The position numbers and the translations under genes are program-made. The notes under the pieces are model-generated. The model saw only the letters and a list, made by a program, of their open reading frames with translations, was not told the DNA's origin and ran no database searches. Below are positions 1 to 9,182 of a stretch of DNA of 64,000 nucleotides, in pieces (position 1 is the stretch's first letter; every line of letters starts with the position of its first letter). Source of the stretch: Clostridiaceae bacterium (GTDB lineage Bacteria > Bacillota > Clostridia > Lachnospirales > Lachnospiraceae); NCBI GenBank assembly GCA_910575585.1, contig CAJTGF010000001.1:310197-374196 (forward strand), given 5' to 3'.

Positions 1-3000
1 TTTGTGGAGGCTCCCAAAAACTCCCTGCTGAAACAGCGGGAGGCCCAGGTAAGAAGGGAGATTGAGGAGAAGATCTTAAACCATCCCATGTTCGGGGGAG
101 GCGCTGCCGGGCAGAGAACTTATGAGGAAGGGGAAGCGGCCGAACAAAAGCATTTCGGCAATGCCGCGTCCGCCGGGAAAGGGCCAAAGGACAGGCCGCC
201 TTCCGGCGTAAAAAAGCCTGGGGCAGCCCCGGCGGACGGTCCCGTCCTGCCCCAGACGGGAAGGGACTCTTTTTCCAAGGAAAACCGCAGATTCGGCAGT
301 TACCAGAGAAAGAGCGACAACCCGGACGTGCTTTACGGACGGGATTTTGAGGACGAGTTTTCCCAGATCCGGGATATCGGCGGCGAGATGGGGGAGGTGA
401 CCATCCGGGGTAAGATCATTGCGAAAGACAGCCGCCTTTTAAAAAGCGGAAAGACCATCGTGATCTTTGACGTCACCGATTTTACGGACACCATCACGGT
501 GAAGCTGTTTGTCCGGGAGGACGCTTTGGAGGACATTGACAAGGCCGTGACCAAGGGGCAGTTTATTAAGCTGAAAGGCATGACCACCATTGACAAGTTT
601 GACGGGGAGCTGACCATCGGTTCGGTGGTTGGCCTGAAAAAGTGCGAGGATTTCTCGGACCAGCGGACGGACAACAGTTTGGTCAAGCGGGTGGAGCTCC
701 ACTGCCACACCAAAATGAGCGATATGGACGGGGTCAGCGATGTGAAGGATCTGGTGAATCGGGCAAAAAAGTGGGGCATGCCGGCCCTGGCCATTACGGA
801 CCATGGGTGCGTTCAGGCATTTCCGGACGCCAGCCATGCCCTGGATAAAGAGGATGCGTTTAAGGTGATCTACGGGGTGGAAGGGTATCTGGTGGACGAC
901 GAAAAGCAGCTGGTGGAAAACGGCAAAGGCCAGGATCTGGACGACCCTTACGTGGTGTTTGATATTGAGACTACAGGATTTTCGCCTCTGACCAACCACA
1001 TTATCGAGATTGGCGCCGTGCGGGTGGAGAAGGGGAAGATCGTGGACCGGTTCAGCACGTTTGTAAACCCGGATGAGCCTATTCCGTTCCGCATTGAGCA
1101 GCTGACCAAGATCAATGACTCCATGGTCCTTGACGCCCCCAGGATCCACCAGGTTTTGCCGGAGTTTTTAACGTTCTGTCAAGGGGCGGCCCTGGTGGCC
1201 CACAACGCCTCCTTTGACGTCAGTTTTATTGACCGGAACGCCAGGCTTTTGGGCCTTGCCTTTGATCCCACGGTGCTGGATACGGTGGCCCTTGCCCGGA
1301 TGCTGCTGCCTCAGATCAGCCGCTATAAGCTGGATACGGTGGCAAAGGTTCTGAACATTTCCCTGGAGAACCACCACCGGGCTGTGGAGGATGCCGAGAC
1401 TACGGCGGAGATCTTTGTGGCCTTTCGAAAGATGTTAAAGGAAAGAGGCATCCAGACCTTAAAGGAGTTAAATCGCCTGGGGGATTTGGACAAGGATAAG
1501 ATAAAAAAGCTGCCGTCTTACCACATCATCATCCTGGCTAAAAATGATCTGGGGCGGACCAACCTGTACCGTCTGGTGTCCAAATCCCACATCGAGTATT
1601 ACCACAAAAGGCCCAGGATCCCCAAAAGCCTGCTGCGCAAACACCGGGAGGGACTGATCATCGGCTCGGCCTGCGAGGCGGGAGAGCTTTACCAGGCCGT
1701 GCTCCGGGGGATCCCGGACACGGAGGTGGGAAAGATCGTGGAGTTTTACGATTACCTGGAGATCCAGCCTTTGGGCAACAATGACTTTATGCTTCGGGAC
1801 GAGGACAGCTCCATCAAAAGCGAGGACGACCTAAAGGACATCAACCGGAGGATCGTCCATCTGGGGGAGGAGTTTTGCAAACCGGTGTGCGCCACCTGCG
1901 ACGTGCATTTTCTGGACCCGGAGGACGAGATCTACCGCCGGATCATCATGTCCCACCGGAAATTTAAGGACAGCGACGACCAGGCGCCGCTGTATTTGCG
2001 CACCACTCAGGAGATGCTGGATGAGTTTTCCTACTTAGGGCCGGACAAGGCGGAGGAGGTGGTGGTTACCAACACCAGGCGTATTGCCGACCAGTGCGAA
2101 AGGATCTCGCCGGTCAGGCCGGACAAATGCCCGCCGGTGATCGCAAGTTCCGACGAGACCCTTAGGAATATCTGCTACAACCGGGCCCATGAGCTTTATG
2201 GGGACGATCTGCCGGAGATCGTGGTGGAGCGGCTGGAGCGGGAGCTGAACTCCATTATCTCCAACGGATTCGCGGTGATGTACATTATCGCCCAGAAGCT
2301 GGTGTGGAAGTCCAATGAGGACGGGTATCTGGTGGGCTCCCGAGGCTCCGTAGGATCCTCTTTGGTGGCCACCATGTCGGGGATCACGGAGGTTAACCCC
2401 TTAAGCCCCCACTATTACTGTCCCAAATGCCATTTCTCTGACTTTGACTCCCCGGAGGTAAAAAAATTCGGGGGTATGAGCGGGTGCGATATGCCGGACA
2501 GGGAGTGTCCCAAATGCGGGACTATGATGAACAAGGACGGCCACGACATTCCCTTTGAGACGTTTTTGGGATTTAAAGGGGACAAGGAGCCGGATATTGA
2601 CTTAAACTTTTCCGGCGAGTACCAGAGCCATGCCCACGATTACACGGAGGTGATCTTCGGAAAGGGACAGACTTTCCGGGCCGGGACCATCGGCACTCTG
2701 GCGGACAAGACGGCTTACGGGTATGTGAAGAACTACTATGAGGAGCGGGGGGACCGAAAAAGAGGCTGCGAGATCAACCGCATTGTCCAGGGGTGCGTAG
2801 GCGTTCGGCGGACTACGGGACAGCACCCGGGAGGCATCGTTGTTCTGCCGGTAGGGGAGGAGATCTATTCCTTTACCCCGGTTCAGCGGCCGGCCAATGA
2901 CATGGAGACCACCACCATAACCACCCATTTTGACTACCACTCCATTGACCACAACCTTTTAAAGCTGGATATACTGGGACACGATGATCCCACCATGATC

Positions 3001-4026
3001 CGGATGCTGCAGGACTTGACGGGGCTGGACCCGGTAAAGGACATACCTCTGGACTGTAAGGAGGTTATGTCTCTGTTCCAGAACACCTCGGCTTTGGGGA
3101 TCACGCCGGAAGATATCGGCGGCTGTCCTTTGGGGGCCCTTGGGGTGCCGGAGTTTGGGACGGATTTTGCCATGCAGATGCTCCTGGACGCCAAGCCCAA
3201 GTATTTTTCCGACCTGGTGCGGATCGCCGGTCTGGCCCACGGTACGGATGTGTGGCTGGGCAATGCCAAGGATCTGATCTTAAGCGGACAGGCCACCATC
3301 CAGACAGCCATTTGCTGCCGTGACGATATTATGGTTTACCTGATCCAAAAGGGCATGGAGGAGGGCTTGTCCTTTACCATCATGGAGTCGGTGCGTAAGG
3401 GAAAGGGGCTGAAGCCGGACTGGATCGAGGCCATGCTGGCCCATGACGTGCCGCAGTGGTATATTGATTCCTGCCTGAAGATCAAGTACATGTTCCCCAA
3501 GGCCCATGCGGCGGCCTACGTGATGATGGCCTGGCGCATCGCCTACTGCAAGGTGTTTTATCCCCTGGCCTACTATGCGGCGTTTTTCAGCATCCGGGCC
3601 AATGCTTTCAGCTACGAGATCATGTGCCAGGGCCGGGACAAGCTGGAGTACTATATCGCGGATTACCGGAAACGGTGGGATTCCCTGTCAAAGAAGGAGC
3701 AGGATTCCATGCGGGATATGCGGGTGGTCCAGGAGATGTATGCCAGAGGGTTTGAGTTTGAGCCTTTGGATATCTATAAGGCCAAGGCCAGGGATTTTCA
3801 GATTGTGGGCGGGAAGCTGATGCCGTCGTTTGCCAGTATTGAAGGTTTGGGGGATAAGGCGGCAGACGGTGTGGTGGATGCGGTGAAGGATGGGGTGTTC
3901 TTGTCTAAGGAAGATTTCAGAAACCGGACTAAGGTTAGCAAAACTATCTGTGATTTGATGGGAGATCTGGGGCTTTTTGGGGATTTGCCGGAGTCGAATC
4001 AGTTGTCGTTGTTTGATTTTGCGTAG
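1..4026 (+). CDS. polC: DNA polymerase III alpha subunit, PolC type (5' end cut by window)
   Basis: Replicative DNA polymerase of Gram-positive bacteria with a built-in proofreading exonuclease. The window opens inside the gene; about 1340 residues are visible. In order they show an OB-fold (about residues 120-215), the start of a PHP domain (VELHCHTKMSDMDGV, about 230), an inserted DnaQ-like exonuclease (FDIETTGFSP near 318, HNASFDVSF near 400, HRAVEDAETT near 458), the second PHP part, a zinc-binding segment (CPKC...CPKCG, about 805-840) and the palm motif PDIDLNFSGEYQ near 862. Full PolC proteins run about 1430-1500 residues, so roughly 100 N-terminal residues lie upstream. No terminator hairpin directly follows; a family A repeat begins 39 bases after the stop. 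Confidence 0.97.
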   Translation, partial: FVEAPKNSLLKQREAQVRREIEEKILNHPMFGGGAAGQRTYEEGEAAEQKHFGNAASAGKGPKDRPPSGVKKPGAAPADGPVLPQTGRDSFSKENRRFGSYQRKSDNPDVLYGRDFEDEFSQIRDIGGEMGEVTIRGKIIAKDSRLLKSGKTIVIFDVTDFTDTITVKLFVREDALEDIDKAVTKGQFIKLKGMTTIDKFDGELTIGSVVGLKKCEDFSDQRTDNSLVKRVELHCHTKMSDMDGVSDVKDLVNRAKKWGMPALAITDHGCVQAFPDASHALDKEDAFKVIYGVEGYLVDDEKQLVENGKGQDLDDPYVVFDIETTGFSPLTNHIIEIGAVRVEKGKIVDRFSTFVNPDEPIPFRIEQLTKINDSMVLDAPRIHQVLPEFLTFCQGAALVAHNASFDVSFIDRNARLLGLAFDPTVLDTVALARMLLPQISRYKLDTVAKVLNISLENHHRAVEDAETTAEIFVAFRKMLKERGIQTLKELNRLGDLDKDKIKKLPSYHIIILAKNDLGRTNLYRLVSKSHIEYYHKRPRIPKSLLRKHREGLIIGSACEAGELYQAVLRGIPDTEVGKIVEFYDYLEIQPLGNNDFMLRDEDSSIKSEDDLKDINRRIVHLGEEFCKPVCATCDVHFLDPEDEIYRRIIMSHRKFKDSDDQAPLYLRTTQEMLDEFSYLGPDKAEEVVVTNTRRIADQCERISPVRPDKCPPVIASSDETLRNICYNRAHELYGDDLPEIVVERLERELNSIISNGFAVMYIIAQKLVWKSNEDGYLVGSRGSVGSSLVATMSGITEVNPLSPHYYCPKCHFSDFDSPEVKKFGGMSGCDMPDRECPKCGTMMNKDGHDIPFETFLGFKGDKEPDIDLNFSGEYQSHAHDYTEVIFGKGQTFRAGTIGTLADKTAYGYVKNYYEERGDRKRGCEINRIVQGCVGVRRTTGQHPGGIVVLPVGEEIYSFTPVQRPANDMETTTITTHFDYHSIDHNLLKLDILGHDDPTMIRMLQDLTGLDPVKDIPLDCKEVMSLFQNTSALGITPEDIGGCPLGALGVPEFGTDFAMQMLLDAKPKYFSDLVRIAGLAHGTDVWLGNAKDLILSGQATIQTAICCRDDIMVYLIQKGMEEGLSFTIMESVRKGKGLKPDWIEAMLAHDVPQWYIDSCLKIKYMFPKAHAAAYVMMAWRIAYCKVFYPLAYYAAFFSIRANAFSYEIMCQGRDKLEYYIADYRKRWDSLSKKEQDSMRDMRVVQEMYARGFEFEPLDIYKAKARDFQIVGGKLMPSFASIEGLGDKAADGVVDAVKDGVFLSKEDFRNRTKVSKTICDLMGDLGLFGDLPESNQLSLFDFA

Positions 4027-4064
4027 GTGGTGGTCTTGGGTAAAATGATTAAATTGCTGTTTAG

Positions 4065-4302
4065 TTGAGTGAGCAAAGGCGGGGGGTTGTCGTGGAGCCA
4101 GGGCGGGAAGGGTGGAATGGTACCGTCCGGGTTCAGATATGCCAAACATTCCGATGAGCCCTTAAGGCAGAAAACACTCGGGGTGAGGCCCTCCTGTTTT
4201 CCTGGTCTCATCTTCATGGCATATATTCACCCTGCCGGTACCATCCCACCCTTCCCGCCCTGGCAAAAGCAGATATTCGCTGGCCGGGATTTGCTCGCTT
4301 AA
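4065..4302 (-). repeat. Family A long hairpin repeat, copy 1 (reverse)
   Basis: About 238 bp bounded by imperfect terminal inverted repeats (TTGAGTGAGCAAA at 4065-4077, TTTGCTCGCTTAA at 4290-4302). Inside lies a stem of about 28 bp (left arm near 4098-4125, right arm near 4236-4263) with one G-T wobble, then a partly paired region and a conserved loop containing ATATGCC/GGCATAT and GATGAG/CTCATC pairs. The loop and ends match four other copies in this window, but the stem sequence does not. Seen directly; function unknown. No reading frame through it looks real. Confidence 0.85.
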
Positions 4303-4805
4303 GGTGTTTCCGATAGGGGCGCTGTTTCAACGTTGCGGCGGAAAGATATCTGTTTTATCGACAGTAAAGTTTGCGCATGGTATTTATCGGAACAGATCCT
4401 GCCTGTTATACTTTGGGTGTTAGCCAAAAGGATGTTGTTTGAGTCCGCAAATGCCATAAACATAATCCTTTCATATGGTTGAAATATGGCGGCTAATATA
4501 GATACTGACCAACACCATATTTTAATAACACGAGGAAAAACACCGGAAAACACGGCCTTTTTATAATTTTCCATATTTTATAAAGCAGGACGTGGAGTAT
4601 CCATGCGTGTATAGGAACATAAAAACTCGAATACCCGAATCCGCGGAAGAACGGAATCTTGCTATTGCTTTCAATTGCAAGGCGGCAGATCCTTTCAGGT
4701 TCACAGCAACCCCGCCTTAACCTTACTCAACAATATACTTGAGGCCATAAAAAGAAGCTGTTTTTTCGCTGCAAAGTCGAAACAGCGTCCCCTACCGAAA
4801 CCACC
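4303..4805. other. Noncoding spacer between inverted family A copies
   Basis: AT-richer stretch with no credible gene. Its two ends are also inverted copies of each other: the block starting GGTGTTTCCGATAGGGG (4303 on) mirrors the block ending CCCCTACCGAAACCACC (up to 4804). The mirrored region therefore extends beyond the hairpins. A 91-codon reverse frame (4299-4574) exists but starts inside a repeat end and has no recognisable content. Confidence 0.6.
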
Positions 4806-5030
4806 TTAAGTGAGCAAACCTTAGCCAGCGAATTCTGGTTTTGCCAGTCAGAGGAGAGCTGTCCCGTCCGGGTGAATCTATGCCATGGAGATGAGACCAG
4901 GAAAACAGGAGGGCCTCACCCCGAGTGTTTTCCGCTTTGGGCTCATCGGAATGTTCGGCATATCTGAACCCGGACGGGACAGCTCTCCTCTGACTGGCCT
5001 CACGACAATCCCCGCCCATTGTTTACTCAA
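4806..5030 (+). repeat. Family A long hairpin repeat, copy 2 (forward)
   Basis: About 225 bp, in opposite orientation to copy 1. Ends are TTAAGTGAGCAAA (4806-4818) and TTGTTTACTCAA (5019-5030). The stem starting GCCAGTCAGAGGAGAGCTG is perfectly paired for about 31 bp with its right arm (near 4968-5000). The loop carries CTATGCCATGGAGATGAGACC and CTCATCGGAATGTT, as in the other copies. Confidence 0.87.
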
Positions 5031-5154
5031 CAATACAGCAATTTAATTTTTTCTATTTTGCGCAAGAAATCGTTCTCAGCACTTAAGTTAATGCCATTGC
5101 CTGTGAACAGTAACAGCGAAACAGCGCATCGTAAGACAAAAAAACAAATAAAGA

Positions 5155-5183
5155 TTGCAGGACACCCGGGCTTACTATATAAT
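5155..5183 (+). promoter_or_regulatory. Sigma-A-type promoter for the Rpn gene
   Basis: TTGCAG (5155-5160), a 17-bp spacer and TATAAT (5178-5183), ending 30 bp before the start codon. A Shine-Dalgarno AGGAGG precedes the ATG. Confidence 0.6.
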
Positions 5184-5213
5184 GAAAATAAGGAGCCCTG
5201 CATAGGAGGAAGC

Positions 5214-6032
5214 ATGACAGTCAAAGAAAAAATACTGATAAAACAATTCAAGCCGGTTACCATCCAAGATGACATGATGTTTGGCACCGTGATGGCAGAT
5301 CCCAAATGCTGCAAACCGTTTCTGGAAACTATTCTTGGGATAAAAATCCAGAAAATCGAGTACCCGGAAAGGCAGAAGACCATAGCCTTGGCTGCCAATG
5401 CGAAATCAATCCGGATGGACGTGTATATCGAGGATGAGGAACGCACGGTCTATGATGTGGAGATGCAGACAGGGAGAAACAGGAACCTTCCAAGGCGTTC
5501 GAGGTACTACCAGGGAATGATCGATCTGAACATCCTTGCCAAAGGGGAGGATTACGTCAATCTCAAAAAAAGCCTGGTGATCTTCGTATGTACCTTTGAT
5601 CCCTTTGGCTATGACGAGTATATTTACCGCTGCGGGGAATACTACCAGCTAAGTGACGGCTCATACCGTCAGCTGGGGGATGACGCCTGGAAGATTTTCG
5701 TGAATGCTGACGGTCATAAGGGAAATGTCAGTGATGCGTTTAAAATCCTGATGCGCTATATCATGGAAGGAGAAGCGAAAGATCCTTATACTCAGACATT
5801 GGAAGAGAAGGTGACGGCCATAAATAACAATGACGAATGGAAGGTGAGTTATATGACGTGGGCAATCAAACTAGCGGATGAACGGCGGGACGCCCGCGAG
5901 GAGGGCCGCAAGGAAGGCCGCAAGGAGGGCTATGAGGAATTACTAAAAAATCTGGTAAAATCAGGTGATCTTTCGCCTGAAAAAGCAGCGCAGTATTCCC
6001 GGAATGGCTCGTTAACCGTTTCTGGGACATAA
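5214..6032 (+). CDS. Rpn family recombination-promoting nuclease / putative transposase
   Basis: 272 residues of the Rpn/PD-(D/E)XK transposase-like family (TIGR01784 type). Family members are DNA endonucleases linked to RecA-independent recombination. Visible features: the N-terminal block PVTIQDDMMFGTVM, the nuclease core with RMDVYIEDEERTVYDVEMQ (conserved D and E-x-Q) and a charged C-terminus with the RKEGRKEGYEE repeat usual in the family. The frame is open further upstream, but ATG 5214 follows AGGAGG and a good promoter. It sits beside the inverted family A pair, a common accessory setting. Substrate and role here are unknown. Confidence 0.85.
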   Translation: MTVKEKILIKQFKPVTIQDDMMFGTVMADPKCCKPFLETILGIKIQKIEYPERQKTIALAANAKSIRMDVYIEDEERTVYDVEMQTGRNRNLPRRSRYYQGMIDLNILAKGEDYVNLKKSLVIFVCTFDPFGYDEYIYRCGEYYQLSDGSYRQLGDDAWKIFVNADGHKGNVSDAFKILMRYIMEGEAKDPYTQTLEEKVTAINNNDEWKVSYMTWAIKLADERRDAREEGRKEGRKEGYEELLKNLVKSGDLSPEKAAQYSRNGSLTVSGT

Positions 6033-6152
6033 ATTTCTTTCCCATCCATCTAAAAAAAATCGACGCATATAAAGTATGGCCTTGTCAATCCCCCGAAAGT
6101 ATGGTAATTATGAAATGGTATGTACCATAAGAAGCAGCAGAAAGGAAAGATC

Positions 6153-7088
6153 ATGACAGAGTCCAAAGAAAGATTGTGCTTTCGGCCCGTAAAGGCCGAG
6201 AGCATCGAGATACTGGAACCATACTTTTGCCTAAGGCCCAACAAGACCTGCGACAGTGTGTTTCTGGAAAGCTTTTTGTGGAGGAAGTACAGCAATCTCC
6301 GCTATGCCATCAGCAAAAACAGAGCCGTCCAGTGGATCATGAATATTAAGGGGGAGGAGACGGGGGCCATGCCCCTGTGCAGGCAGGAGGATCTGCGGGA
6401 GAGTTTTTTTGAGATGGTCCGCTATTTTAACCAGGAGCTGGGCCTTCCCTACAAGGTGGGCCTGGCAGACGAGGAGGCGGTGAGAATTTTAGATCTGGAC
6501 CCGGACAAGTATCAGGTCAGCGAGGTGGAGGATCTGAAAGACTATCTCTACGACGGGGAGGCCATGCGGACGCTGGCGGGGAAAAAGCTCCACAAGAAGA
6601 AAAATAACCTGAACGCCTTTAAACGGGAGTACGAGGAACTGGCAGAGTACCGCCGTCTCTGCTGTTCGGACCGGTACGATGTGTGGGATTTTCTGGACCG
6701 GTGGAGGGAGGGGAAAGGTCAGGACGTGGAAGAGCATCTGGATTATGAGATCGAGGGCATCCACGAGATCCTGAACAACTGCTCTATTCTGGATGTAAGG
6801 ATGGGCGGCATTTACATCCAGGGAAAGCTGGAGGCATTTTCCATAGGCAGCTACAACCCCTGCGAGAACATGGCCGTCATCCACATCGAGAAGGCCAACC
6901 CGGACATGAGGGGATTGTACCAGTTTATCAATCAGCAGTTCCTTATTCACGAGTTTCCGGGGGTACAGCTGGTGAACCGGGAGGACGATTTAGGGCTTGA
7001 GGGGCTTCGGCGGGCAAAGATGAGCTACTGTCCCATAGGATTTGCCAGAAAATATTCGGTGGCGCAGAGAAAGATAGGCATCCTATGA
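6153..7088 (+). CDS. DUF2156 domain protein (GNAT-like fold)
   Basis: 311 residues resembling DUF2156/phosphatidylglycerol lysyltransferase C-terminal domains, which use a GNAT-like fold to transfer an acyl or aminoacyl group. No membrane segments are present, so it is the soluble form. Recognisable parts are the N-terminal FLESFLWRKY block, the KKLHKKKNNLNAFKREY segment and the C-terminal LVNREDDLGLEGLRRAK motif. Start ATG 6153 is chosen for the preceding AAAGGAAAG; an earlier ATG at 6120 is less likely. The stop overlaps the next gene by four bases, so the two are co-translated. The exact acceptor is not known. Confidence 0.8.
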   Translation: MTESKERLCFRPVKAESIEILEPYFCLRPNKTCDSVFLESFLWRKYSNLRYAISKNRAVQWIMNIKGEETGAMPLCRQEDLRESFFEMVRYFNQELGLPYKVGLADEEAVRILDLDPDKYQVSEVEDLKDYLYDGEAMRTLAGKKLHKKKNNLNAFKREYEELAEYRRLCCSDRYDVWDFLDRWREGKGQDVEEHLDYEIEGIHEILNNCSILDVRMGGIYIQGKLEAFSIGSYNPCENMAVIHIEKANPDMRGLYQFINQQFLIHEFPGVQLVNREDDLGLEGLRRAKMSYCPIGFARKYSVAQRKIGIL

Positions 7089-8146
7089 TCCGGTATCTGG
7101 GCCAGGAGGAAAAGAGAGAGAGCCTTCTTTTGTGGCGGGAGGCGTTTTTAGAGGATTCGGACCGTTTTTTGCGGTACTATTACAGGGAAAAGACAAAGGA
7201 CAACCGGATACTGGTGAAAGAGGAGGGGGATAGGATCGTGTCCATGGTCCACCGAAACCCTTACCGGCTCCAGGTGGGGGACCATGTCCGGGATGTGGAC
7301 TATGTTGTGGCAGTGGCCACGGCAGAGGATCGAAGGCGCCGGGGGCTGATGAGGAGCCTTTTGACCCGCATGATGGAGGATCAGTACCGGGAGGAGATGG
7401 GATTTTGCTTTCTCATGCCGGCGGATGTAAGGATCTACGCCCCTTTTGATTTTGTCACCGTCTGCCGTCAGCCCCGATTTACGTTAAACGGCCGGGGGCG
7501 GAAGCTTCTGGAAAGGCAGCGGATTCGGCGAAAGGGGCAGGATATCCTTATTGCGGCCAGGTGGATGGAGAGATGGCTTAAGGAGCGGTACGACGTTTTT
7601 GCCAGGCGGACGCCGGAGTATGTAAGGCGGCTTTTGCTGGAGCTGGAAAGCGAGGACGGATGGATGGAATTTCTGACGTCCGCCGGGACTAAGGCAGGGG
7701 AAGAAAGTTATGGGGAAAGAACCATTGAGGGCCTTTGGGGCTGGTGGGGCATAGAGAAAAAGGAGCAGAGGATGCTTTTTGCCGGAGAGGAATGGACCGA
7801 ACCCGAAGCAGAGGAGGGGCCGGTGATTATGGTCAGGATCATCCATCTGAAAACATTTCTCCGATCCATAAAGCTGTCCCCAAAAGGCGGCAGCGCTCCT
7901 CTGTCGGTGCGTCTTGGGGTAAGGGACGGGGTGTGCAGGGAGAACAACGGGGTATTTCTCTGGACCATTAAAAAGGACGGCTCCTGCCTTTTGGCCTGGG
8001 AGGAGGGGATGGAAGCCCAGGAGCGGCTGGAGGTTTCCATCGGACAGCTGACCGGATGGCTGCTTGGAGGAGAGGGATGCAAAGGTTTTGCCTGGATGGA
8101 GCGGGTTAAGGGCTTAAGTCGGATCTTTTTGGATGAGGTGGTGTGA
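7085..8146 (+). CDS. GNAT family N-acetyltransferase, Eis-like
   Basis: 353 residues with an N-terminal acetyl-CoA-binding GNAT core (VVAVATAEDRRRRGLMRSLLTRM, the RxxG-type pyrophosphate loop, about residues 76-100) followed by a longer C-terminal half of the Eis/enhanced-intracellular-survival type. Relatives acetylate amines, including aminoglycosides or protein lysines; the substrate here cannot be told. It overlaps the preceding DUF2156 gene (ATGA), suggesting a two-gene operon of acyl-transfer enzymes. The molybdenum operon starts under its own promoter after it. Confidence 0.8.
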   Translation: MIRYLGQEEKRESLLLWREAFLEDSDRFLRYYYREKTKDNRILVKEEGDRIVSMVHRNPYRLQVGDHVRDVDYVVAVATAEDRRRRGLMRSLLTRMMEDQYREEMGFCFLMPADVRIYAPFDFVTVCRQPRFTLNGRGRKLLERQRIRRKGQDILIAARWMERWLKERYDVFARRTPEYVRRLLLELESEDGWMEFLTSAGTKAGEESYGERTIEGLWGWWGIEKKEQRMLFAGEEWTEPEAEEGPVIMVRIIHLKTFLRSIKLSPKGGSAPLSVRLGVRDGVCRENNGVFLWTIKKDGSCLLAWEEGMEAQERLEVSIGQLTGWLLGGEGCKGFAWMERVKGLSRIFLDEVV

Positions 8147-8176
8147 AGCCAGCGCGAGTGTTACTTTGAAAACTGC

Positions 8177-8205
8177 TTGTTTTCTTTTGATACTTCCGGT
8201 ATAAT
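8177..8205 (+). promoter_or_regulatory. Promoter of the molybdenum operon
   Basis: TTGTTT (8177-8182), 17-bp spacer, TATAAT (8200-8205). It lies 38 bp upstream of the first gene and is the only strong promoter-like sequence I found before modC. No Moco riboswitch-like fold is evident in the short leader. Confidence 0.65.
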
Positions 8206-8242
8206 AAGAAAAAACACACAAGGAAGGGGAAAAAGCTTATAG

Positions 8243-9181
8243 ATGAAAGTGACAGGCGCGGTGCTGGTAGCAGCCGGTCTGTCGTCCCGCATGGAGGCGT
8301 TTAAGCCCATGCTCCCATTTGGCGACTCCACCGTTTCCCGCCATATTGTCAATATGCTAAGGGACATGGGGATCGATCCCGTGGTGGTGGTTATCGGACA
8401 CCGGGGCGACGAGCTGCAGCAGCACCTTTCATTTACAGGCGTTCGGTTTATAAAAAACGAACGGTATCAGGAAACGGAGATGTTTGATTCCGTGCGCTTA
8501 GGCGTTGAAGCCATCAGCGGGGAGTGCCAGCGGATGATGATACTGCCTATGGATCTGCCGGCCATTATGCCGGACACCATCCGCCAGCAGCTGATGATCG
8601 ACGCGCCCATTATCCGCACGGTATGCCATGGAAAGCCGGGGCATCCCATTATGGTGTGGAGCCAGGTGGCCCGGCAGCTGTGCGCCTACAAGGGGGACGG
8701 AGGGCTGCGAAAAGCCATTGAAGAATCGCGGATTACTGTTACCGACGTGGAAGTGGATGACGAGGGGATCTACCGGGATCTGGATACAAGGCAGCAGTAC
8801 CAGGAGCTTTTGGACTGGAATTACCAGCGTGGACAGGGGTATCCCATACGCCCCCAGATACAGATCCGCCTGACGGCCAGCGAGCCTTTTTACGGTCCCG
8901 GTGTCCAGAATCTTTTAAGCTGGATCGCCAAGACCGGATCGCTGCAGGAAGCGTGCTTTCACATGGATCTGTCCTACAGCAAAGGGAGAAAGATGATCAA
9001 GCAGCTGGAGCAGCAGCTGGGGGCGCCTGTGGTCCAGCGGTGGACCGGCGGCAACGGAGGCGGAGGATCGGTTCTGACGGAAAAGGGAAAGAATTTGATG
9101 GAAGCTTACGAGAATTTGGTGGCATCGGTGCAGGATTTTACAGACCAGGCATACCAGAAATATATGGGAAAGGGATTTTGA
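8243..9181 (+). CDS. MocA-like nucleotidyltransferase fused to a ModE-type HTH domain
   Basis: 312 residues. Residues 1-195 are an NTP-transferase of the MocA/MobA group (LVAAGLSSRMEAFKPMLPFG nucleotide loop; LPMDLPAIMPDT metal-binding region; GHPIMV). The loop is closer to MocA (molybdopterin cytidylyltransferase) than MobA, so it probably attaches CMP to the cofactor for hydroxylase-type enzymes. Residues about 212-310 form a winged-helix like the ModE N-terminus (GPGVQNLLSWIAKTGSLQEAC, SYSKGRKMIKQLEQQLG). ModE normally binds operators of molybdate genes. The fusion suggests one protein linking cofactor maturation and operon control; that link is inference. First gene of the operon, two bases before the next. 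Confidence 0.85.
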   Translation: MKVTGAVLVAAGLSSRMEAFKPMLPFGDSTVSRHIVNMLRDMGIDPVVVVIGHRGDELQQHLSFTGVRFIKNERYQETEMFDSVRLGVEAISGECQRMMILPMDLPAIMPDTIRQQLMIDAPIIRTVCHGKPGHPIMVWSQVARQLCAYKGDGGLRKAIEESRITVTDVEVDDEGIYRDLDTRQQYQELLDWNYQRGQGYPIRPQIQIRLTASEPFYGPGVQNLLSWIAKTGSLQEACFHMDLSYSKGRKMIKQLEQQLGAPVVQRWTGGNGGGGSVLTEKGKNLMEAYENLVASVQDFTDQAYQKYMGKGF

Positions 9182-9182
9182 T

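Noticed and set aside
439-1149. Long reverse-strand open frame inside polC
   Set aside because: Shadow of GC-rich coding sequence; its product matches nothing and polC is certain.
4065-4302. Family A as an integron attC array or a retron RNA
   Set aside because: No integron integrase or reverse transcriptase is present in the window, and the copies are scattered; the likeness to attC is only in conserved structure over sequence.
4299-4574. 91-codon reverse frame between family A copies 1 and 2
   Set aside because: Starts in a noncoding spacer, ends in a repeat arm, no Shine-Dalgarno and no family features.
8147-8242. Molybdenum cofactor riboswitch before the operon
   Set aside because: The leader after the promoter is under 40 bases, too short for the aptamer.
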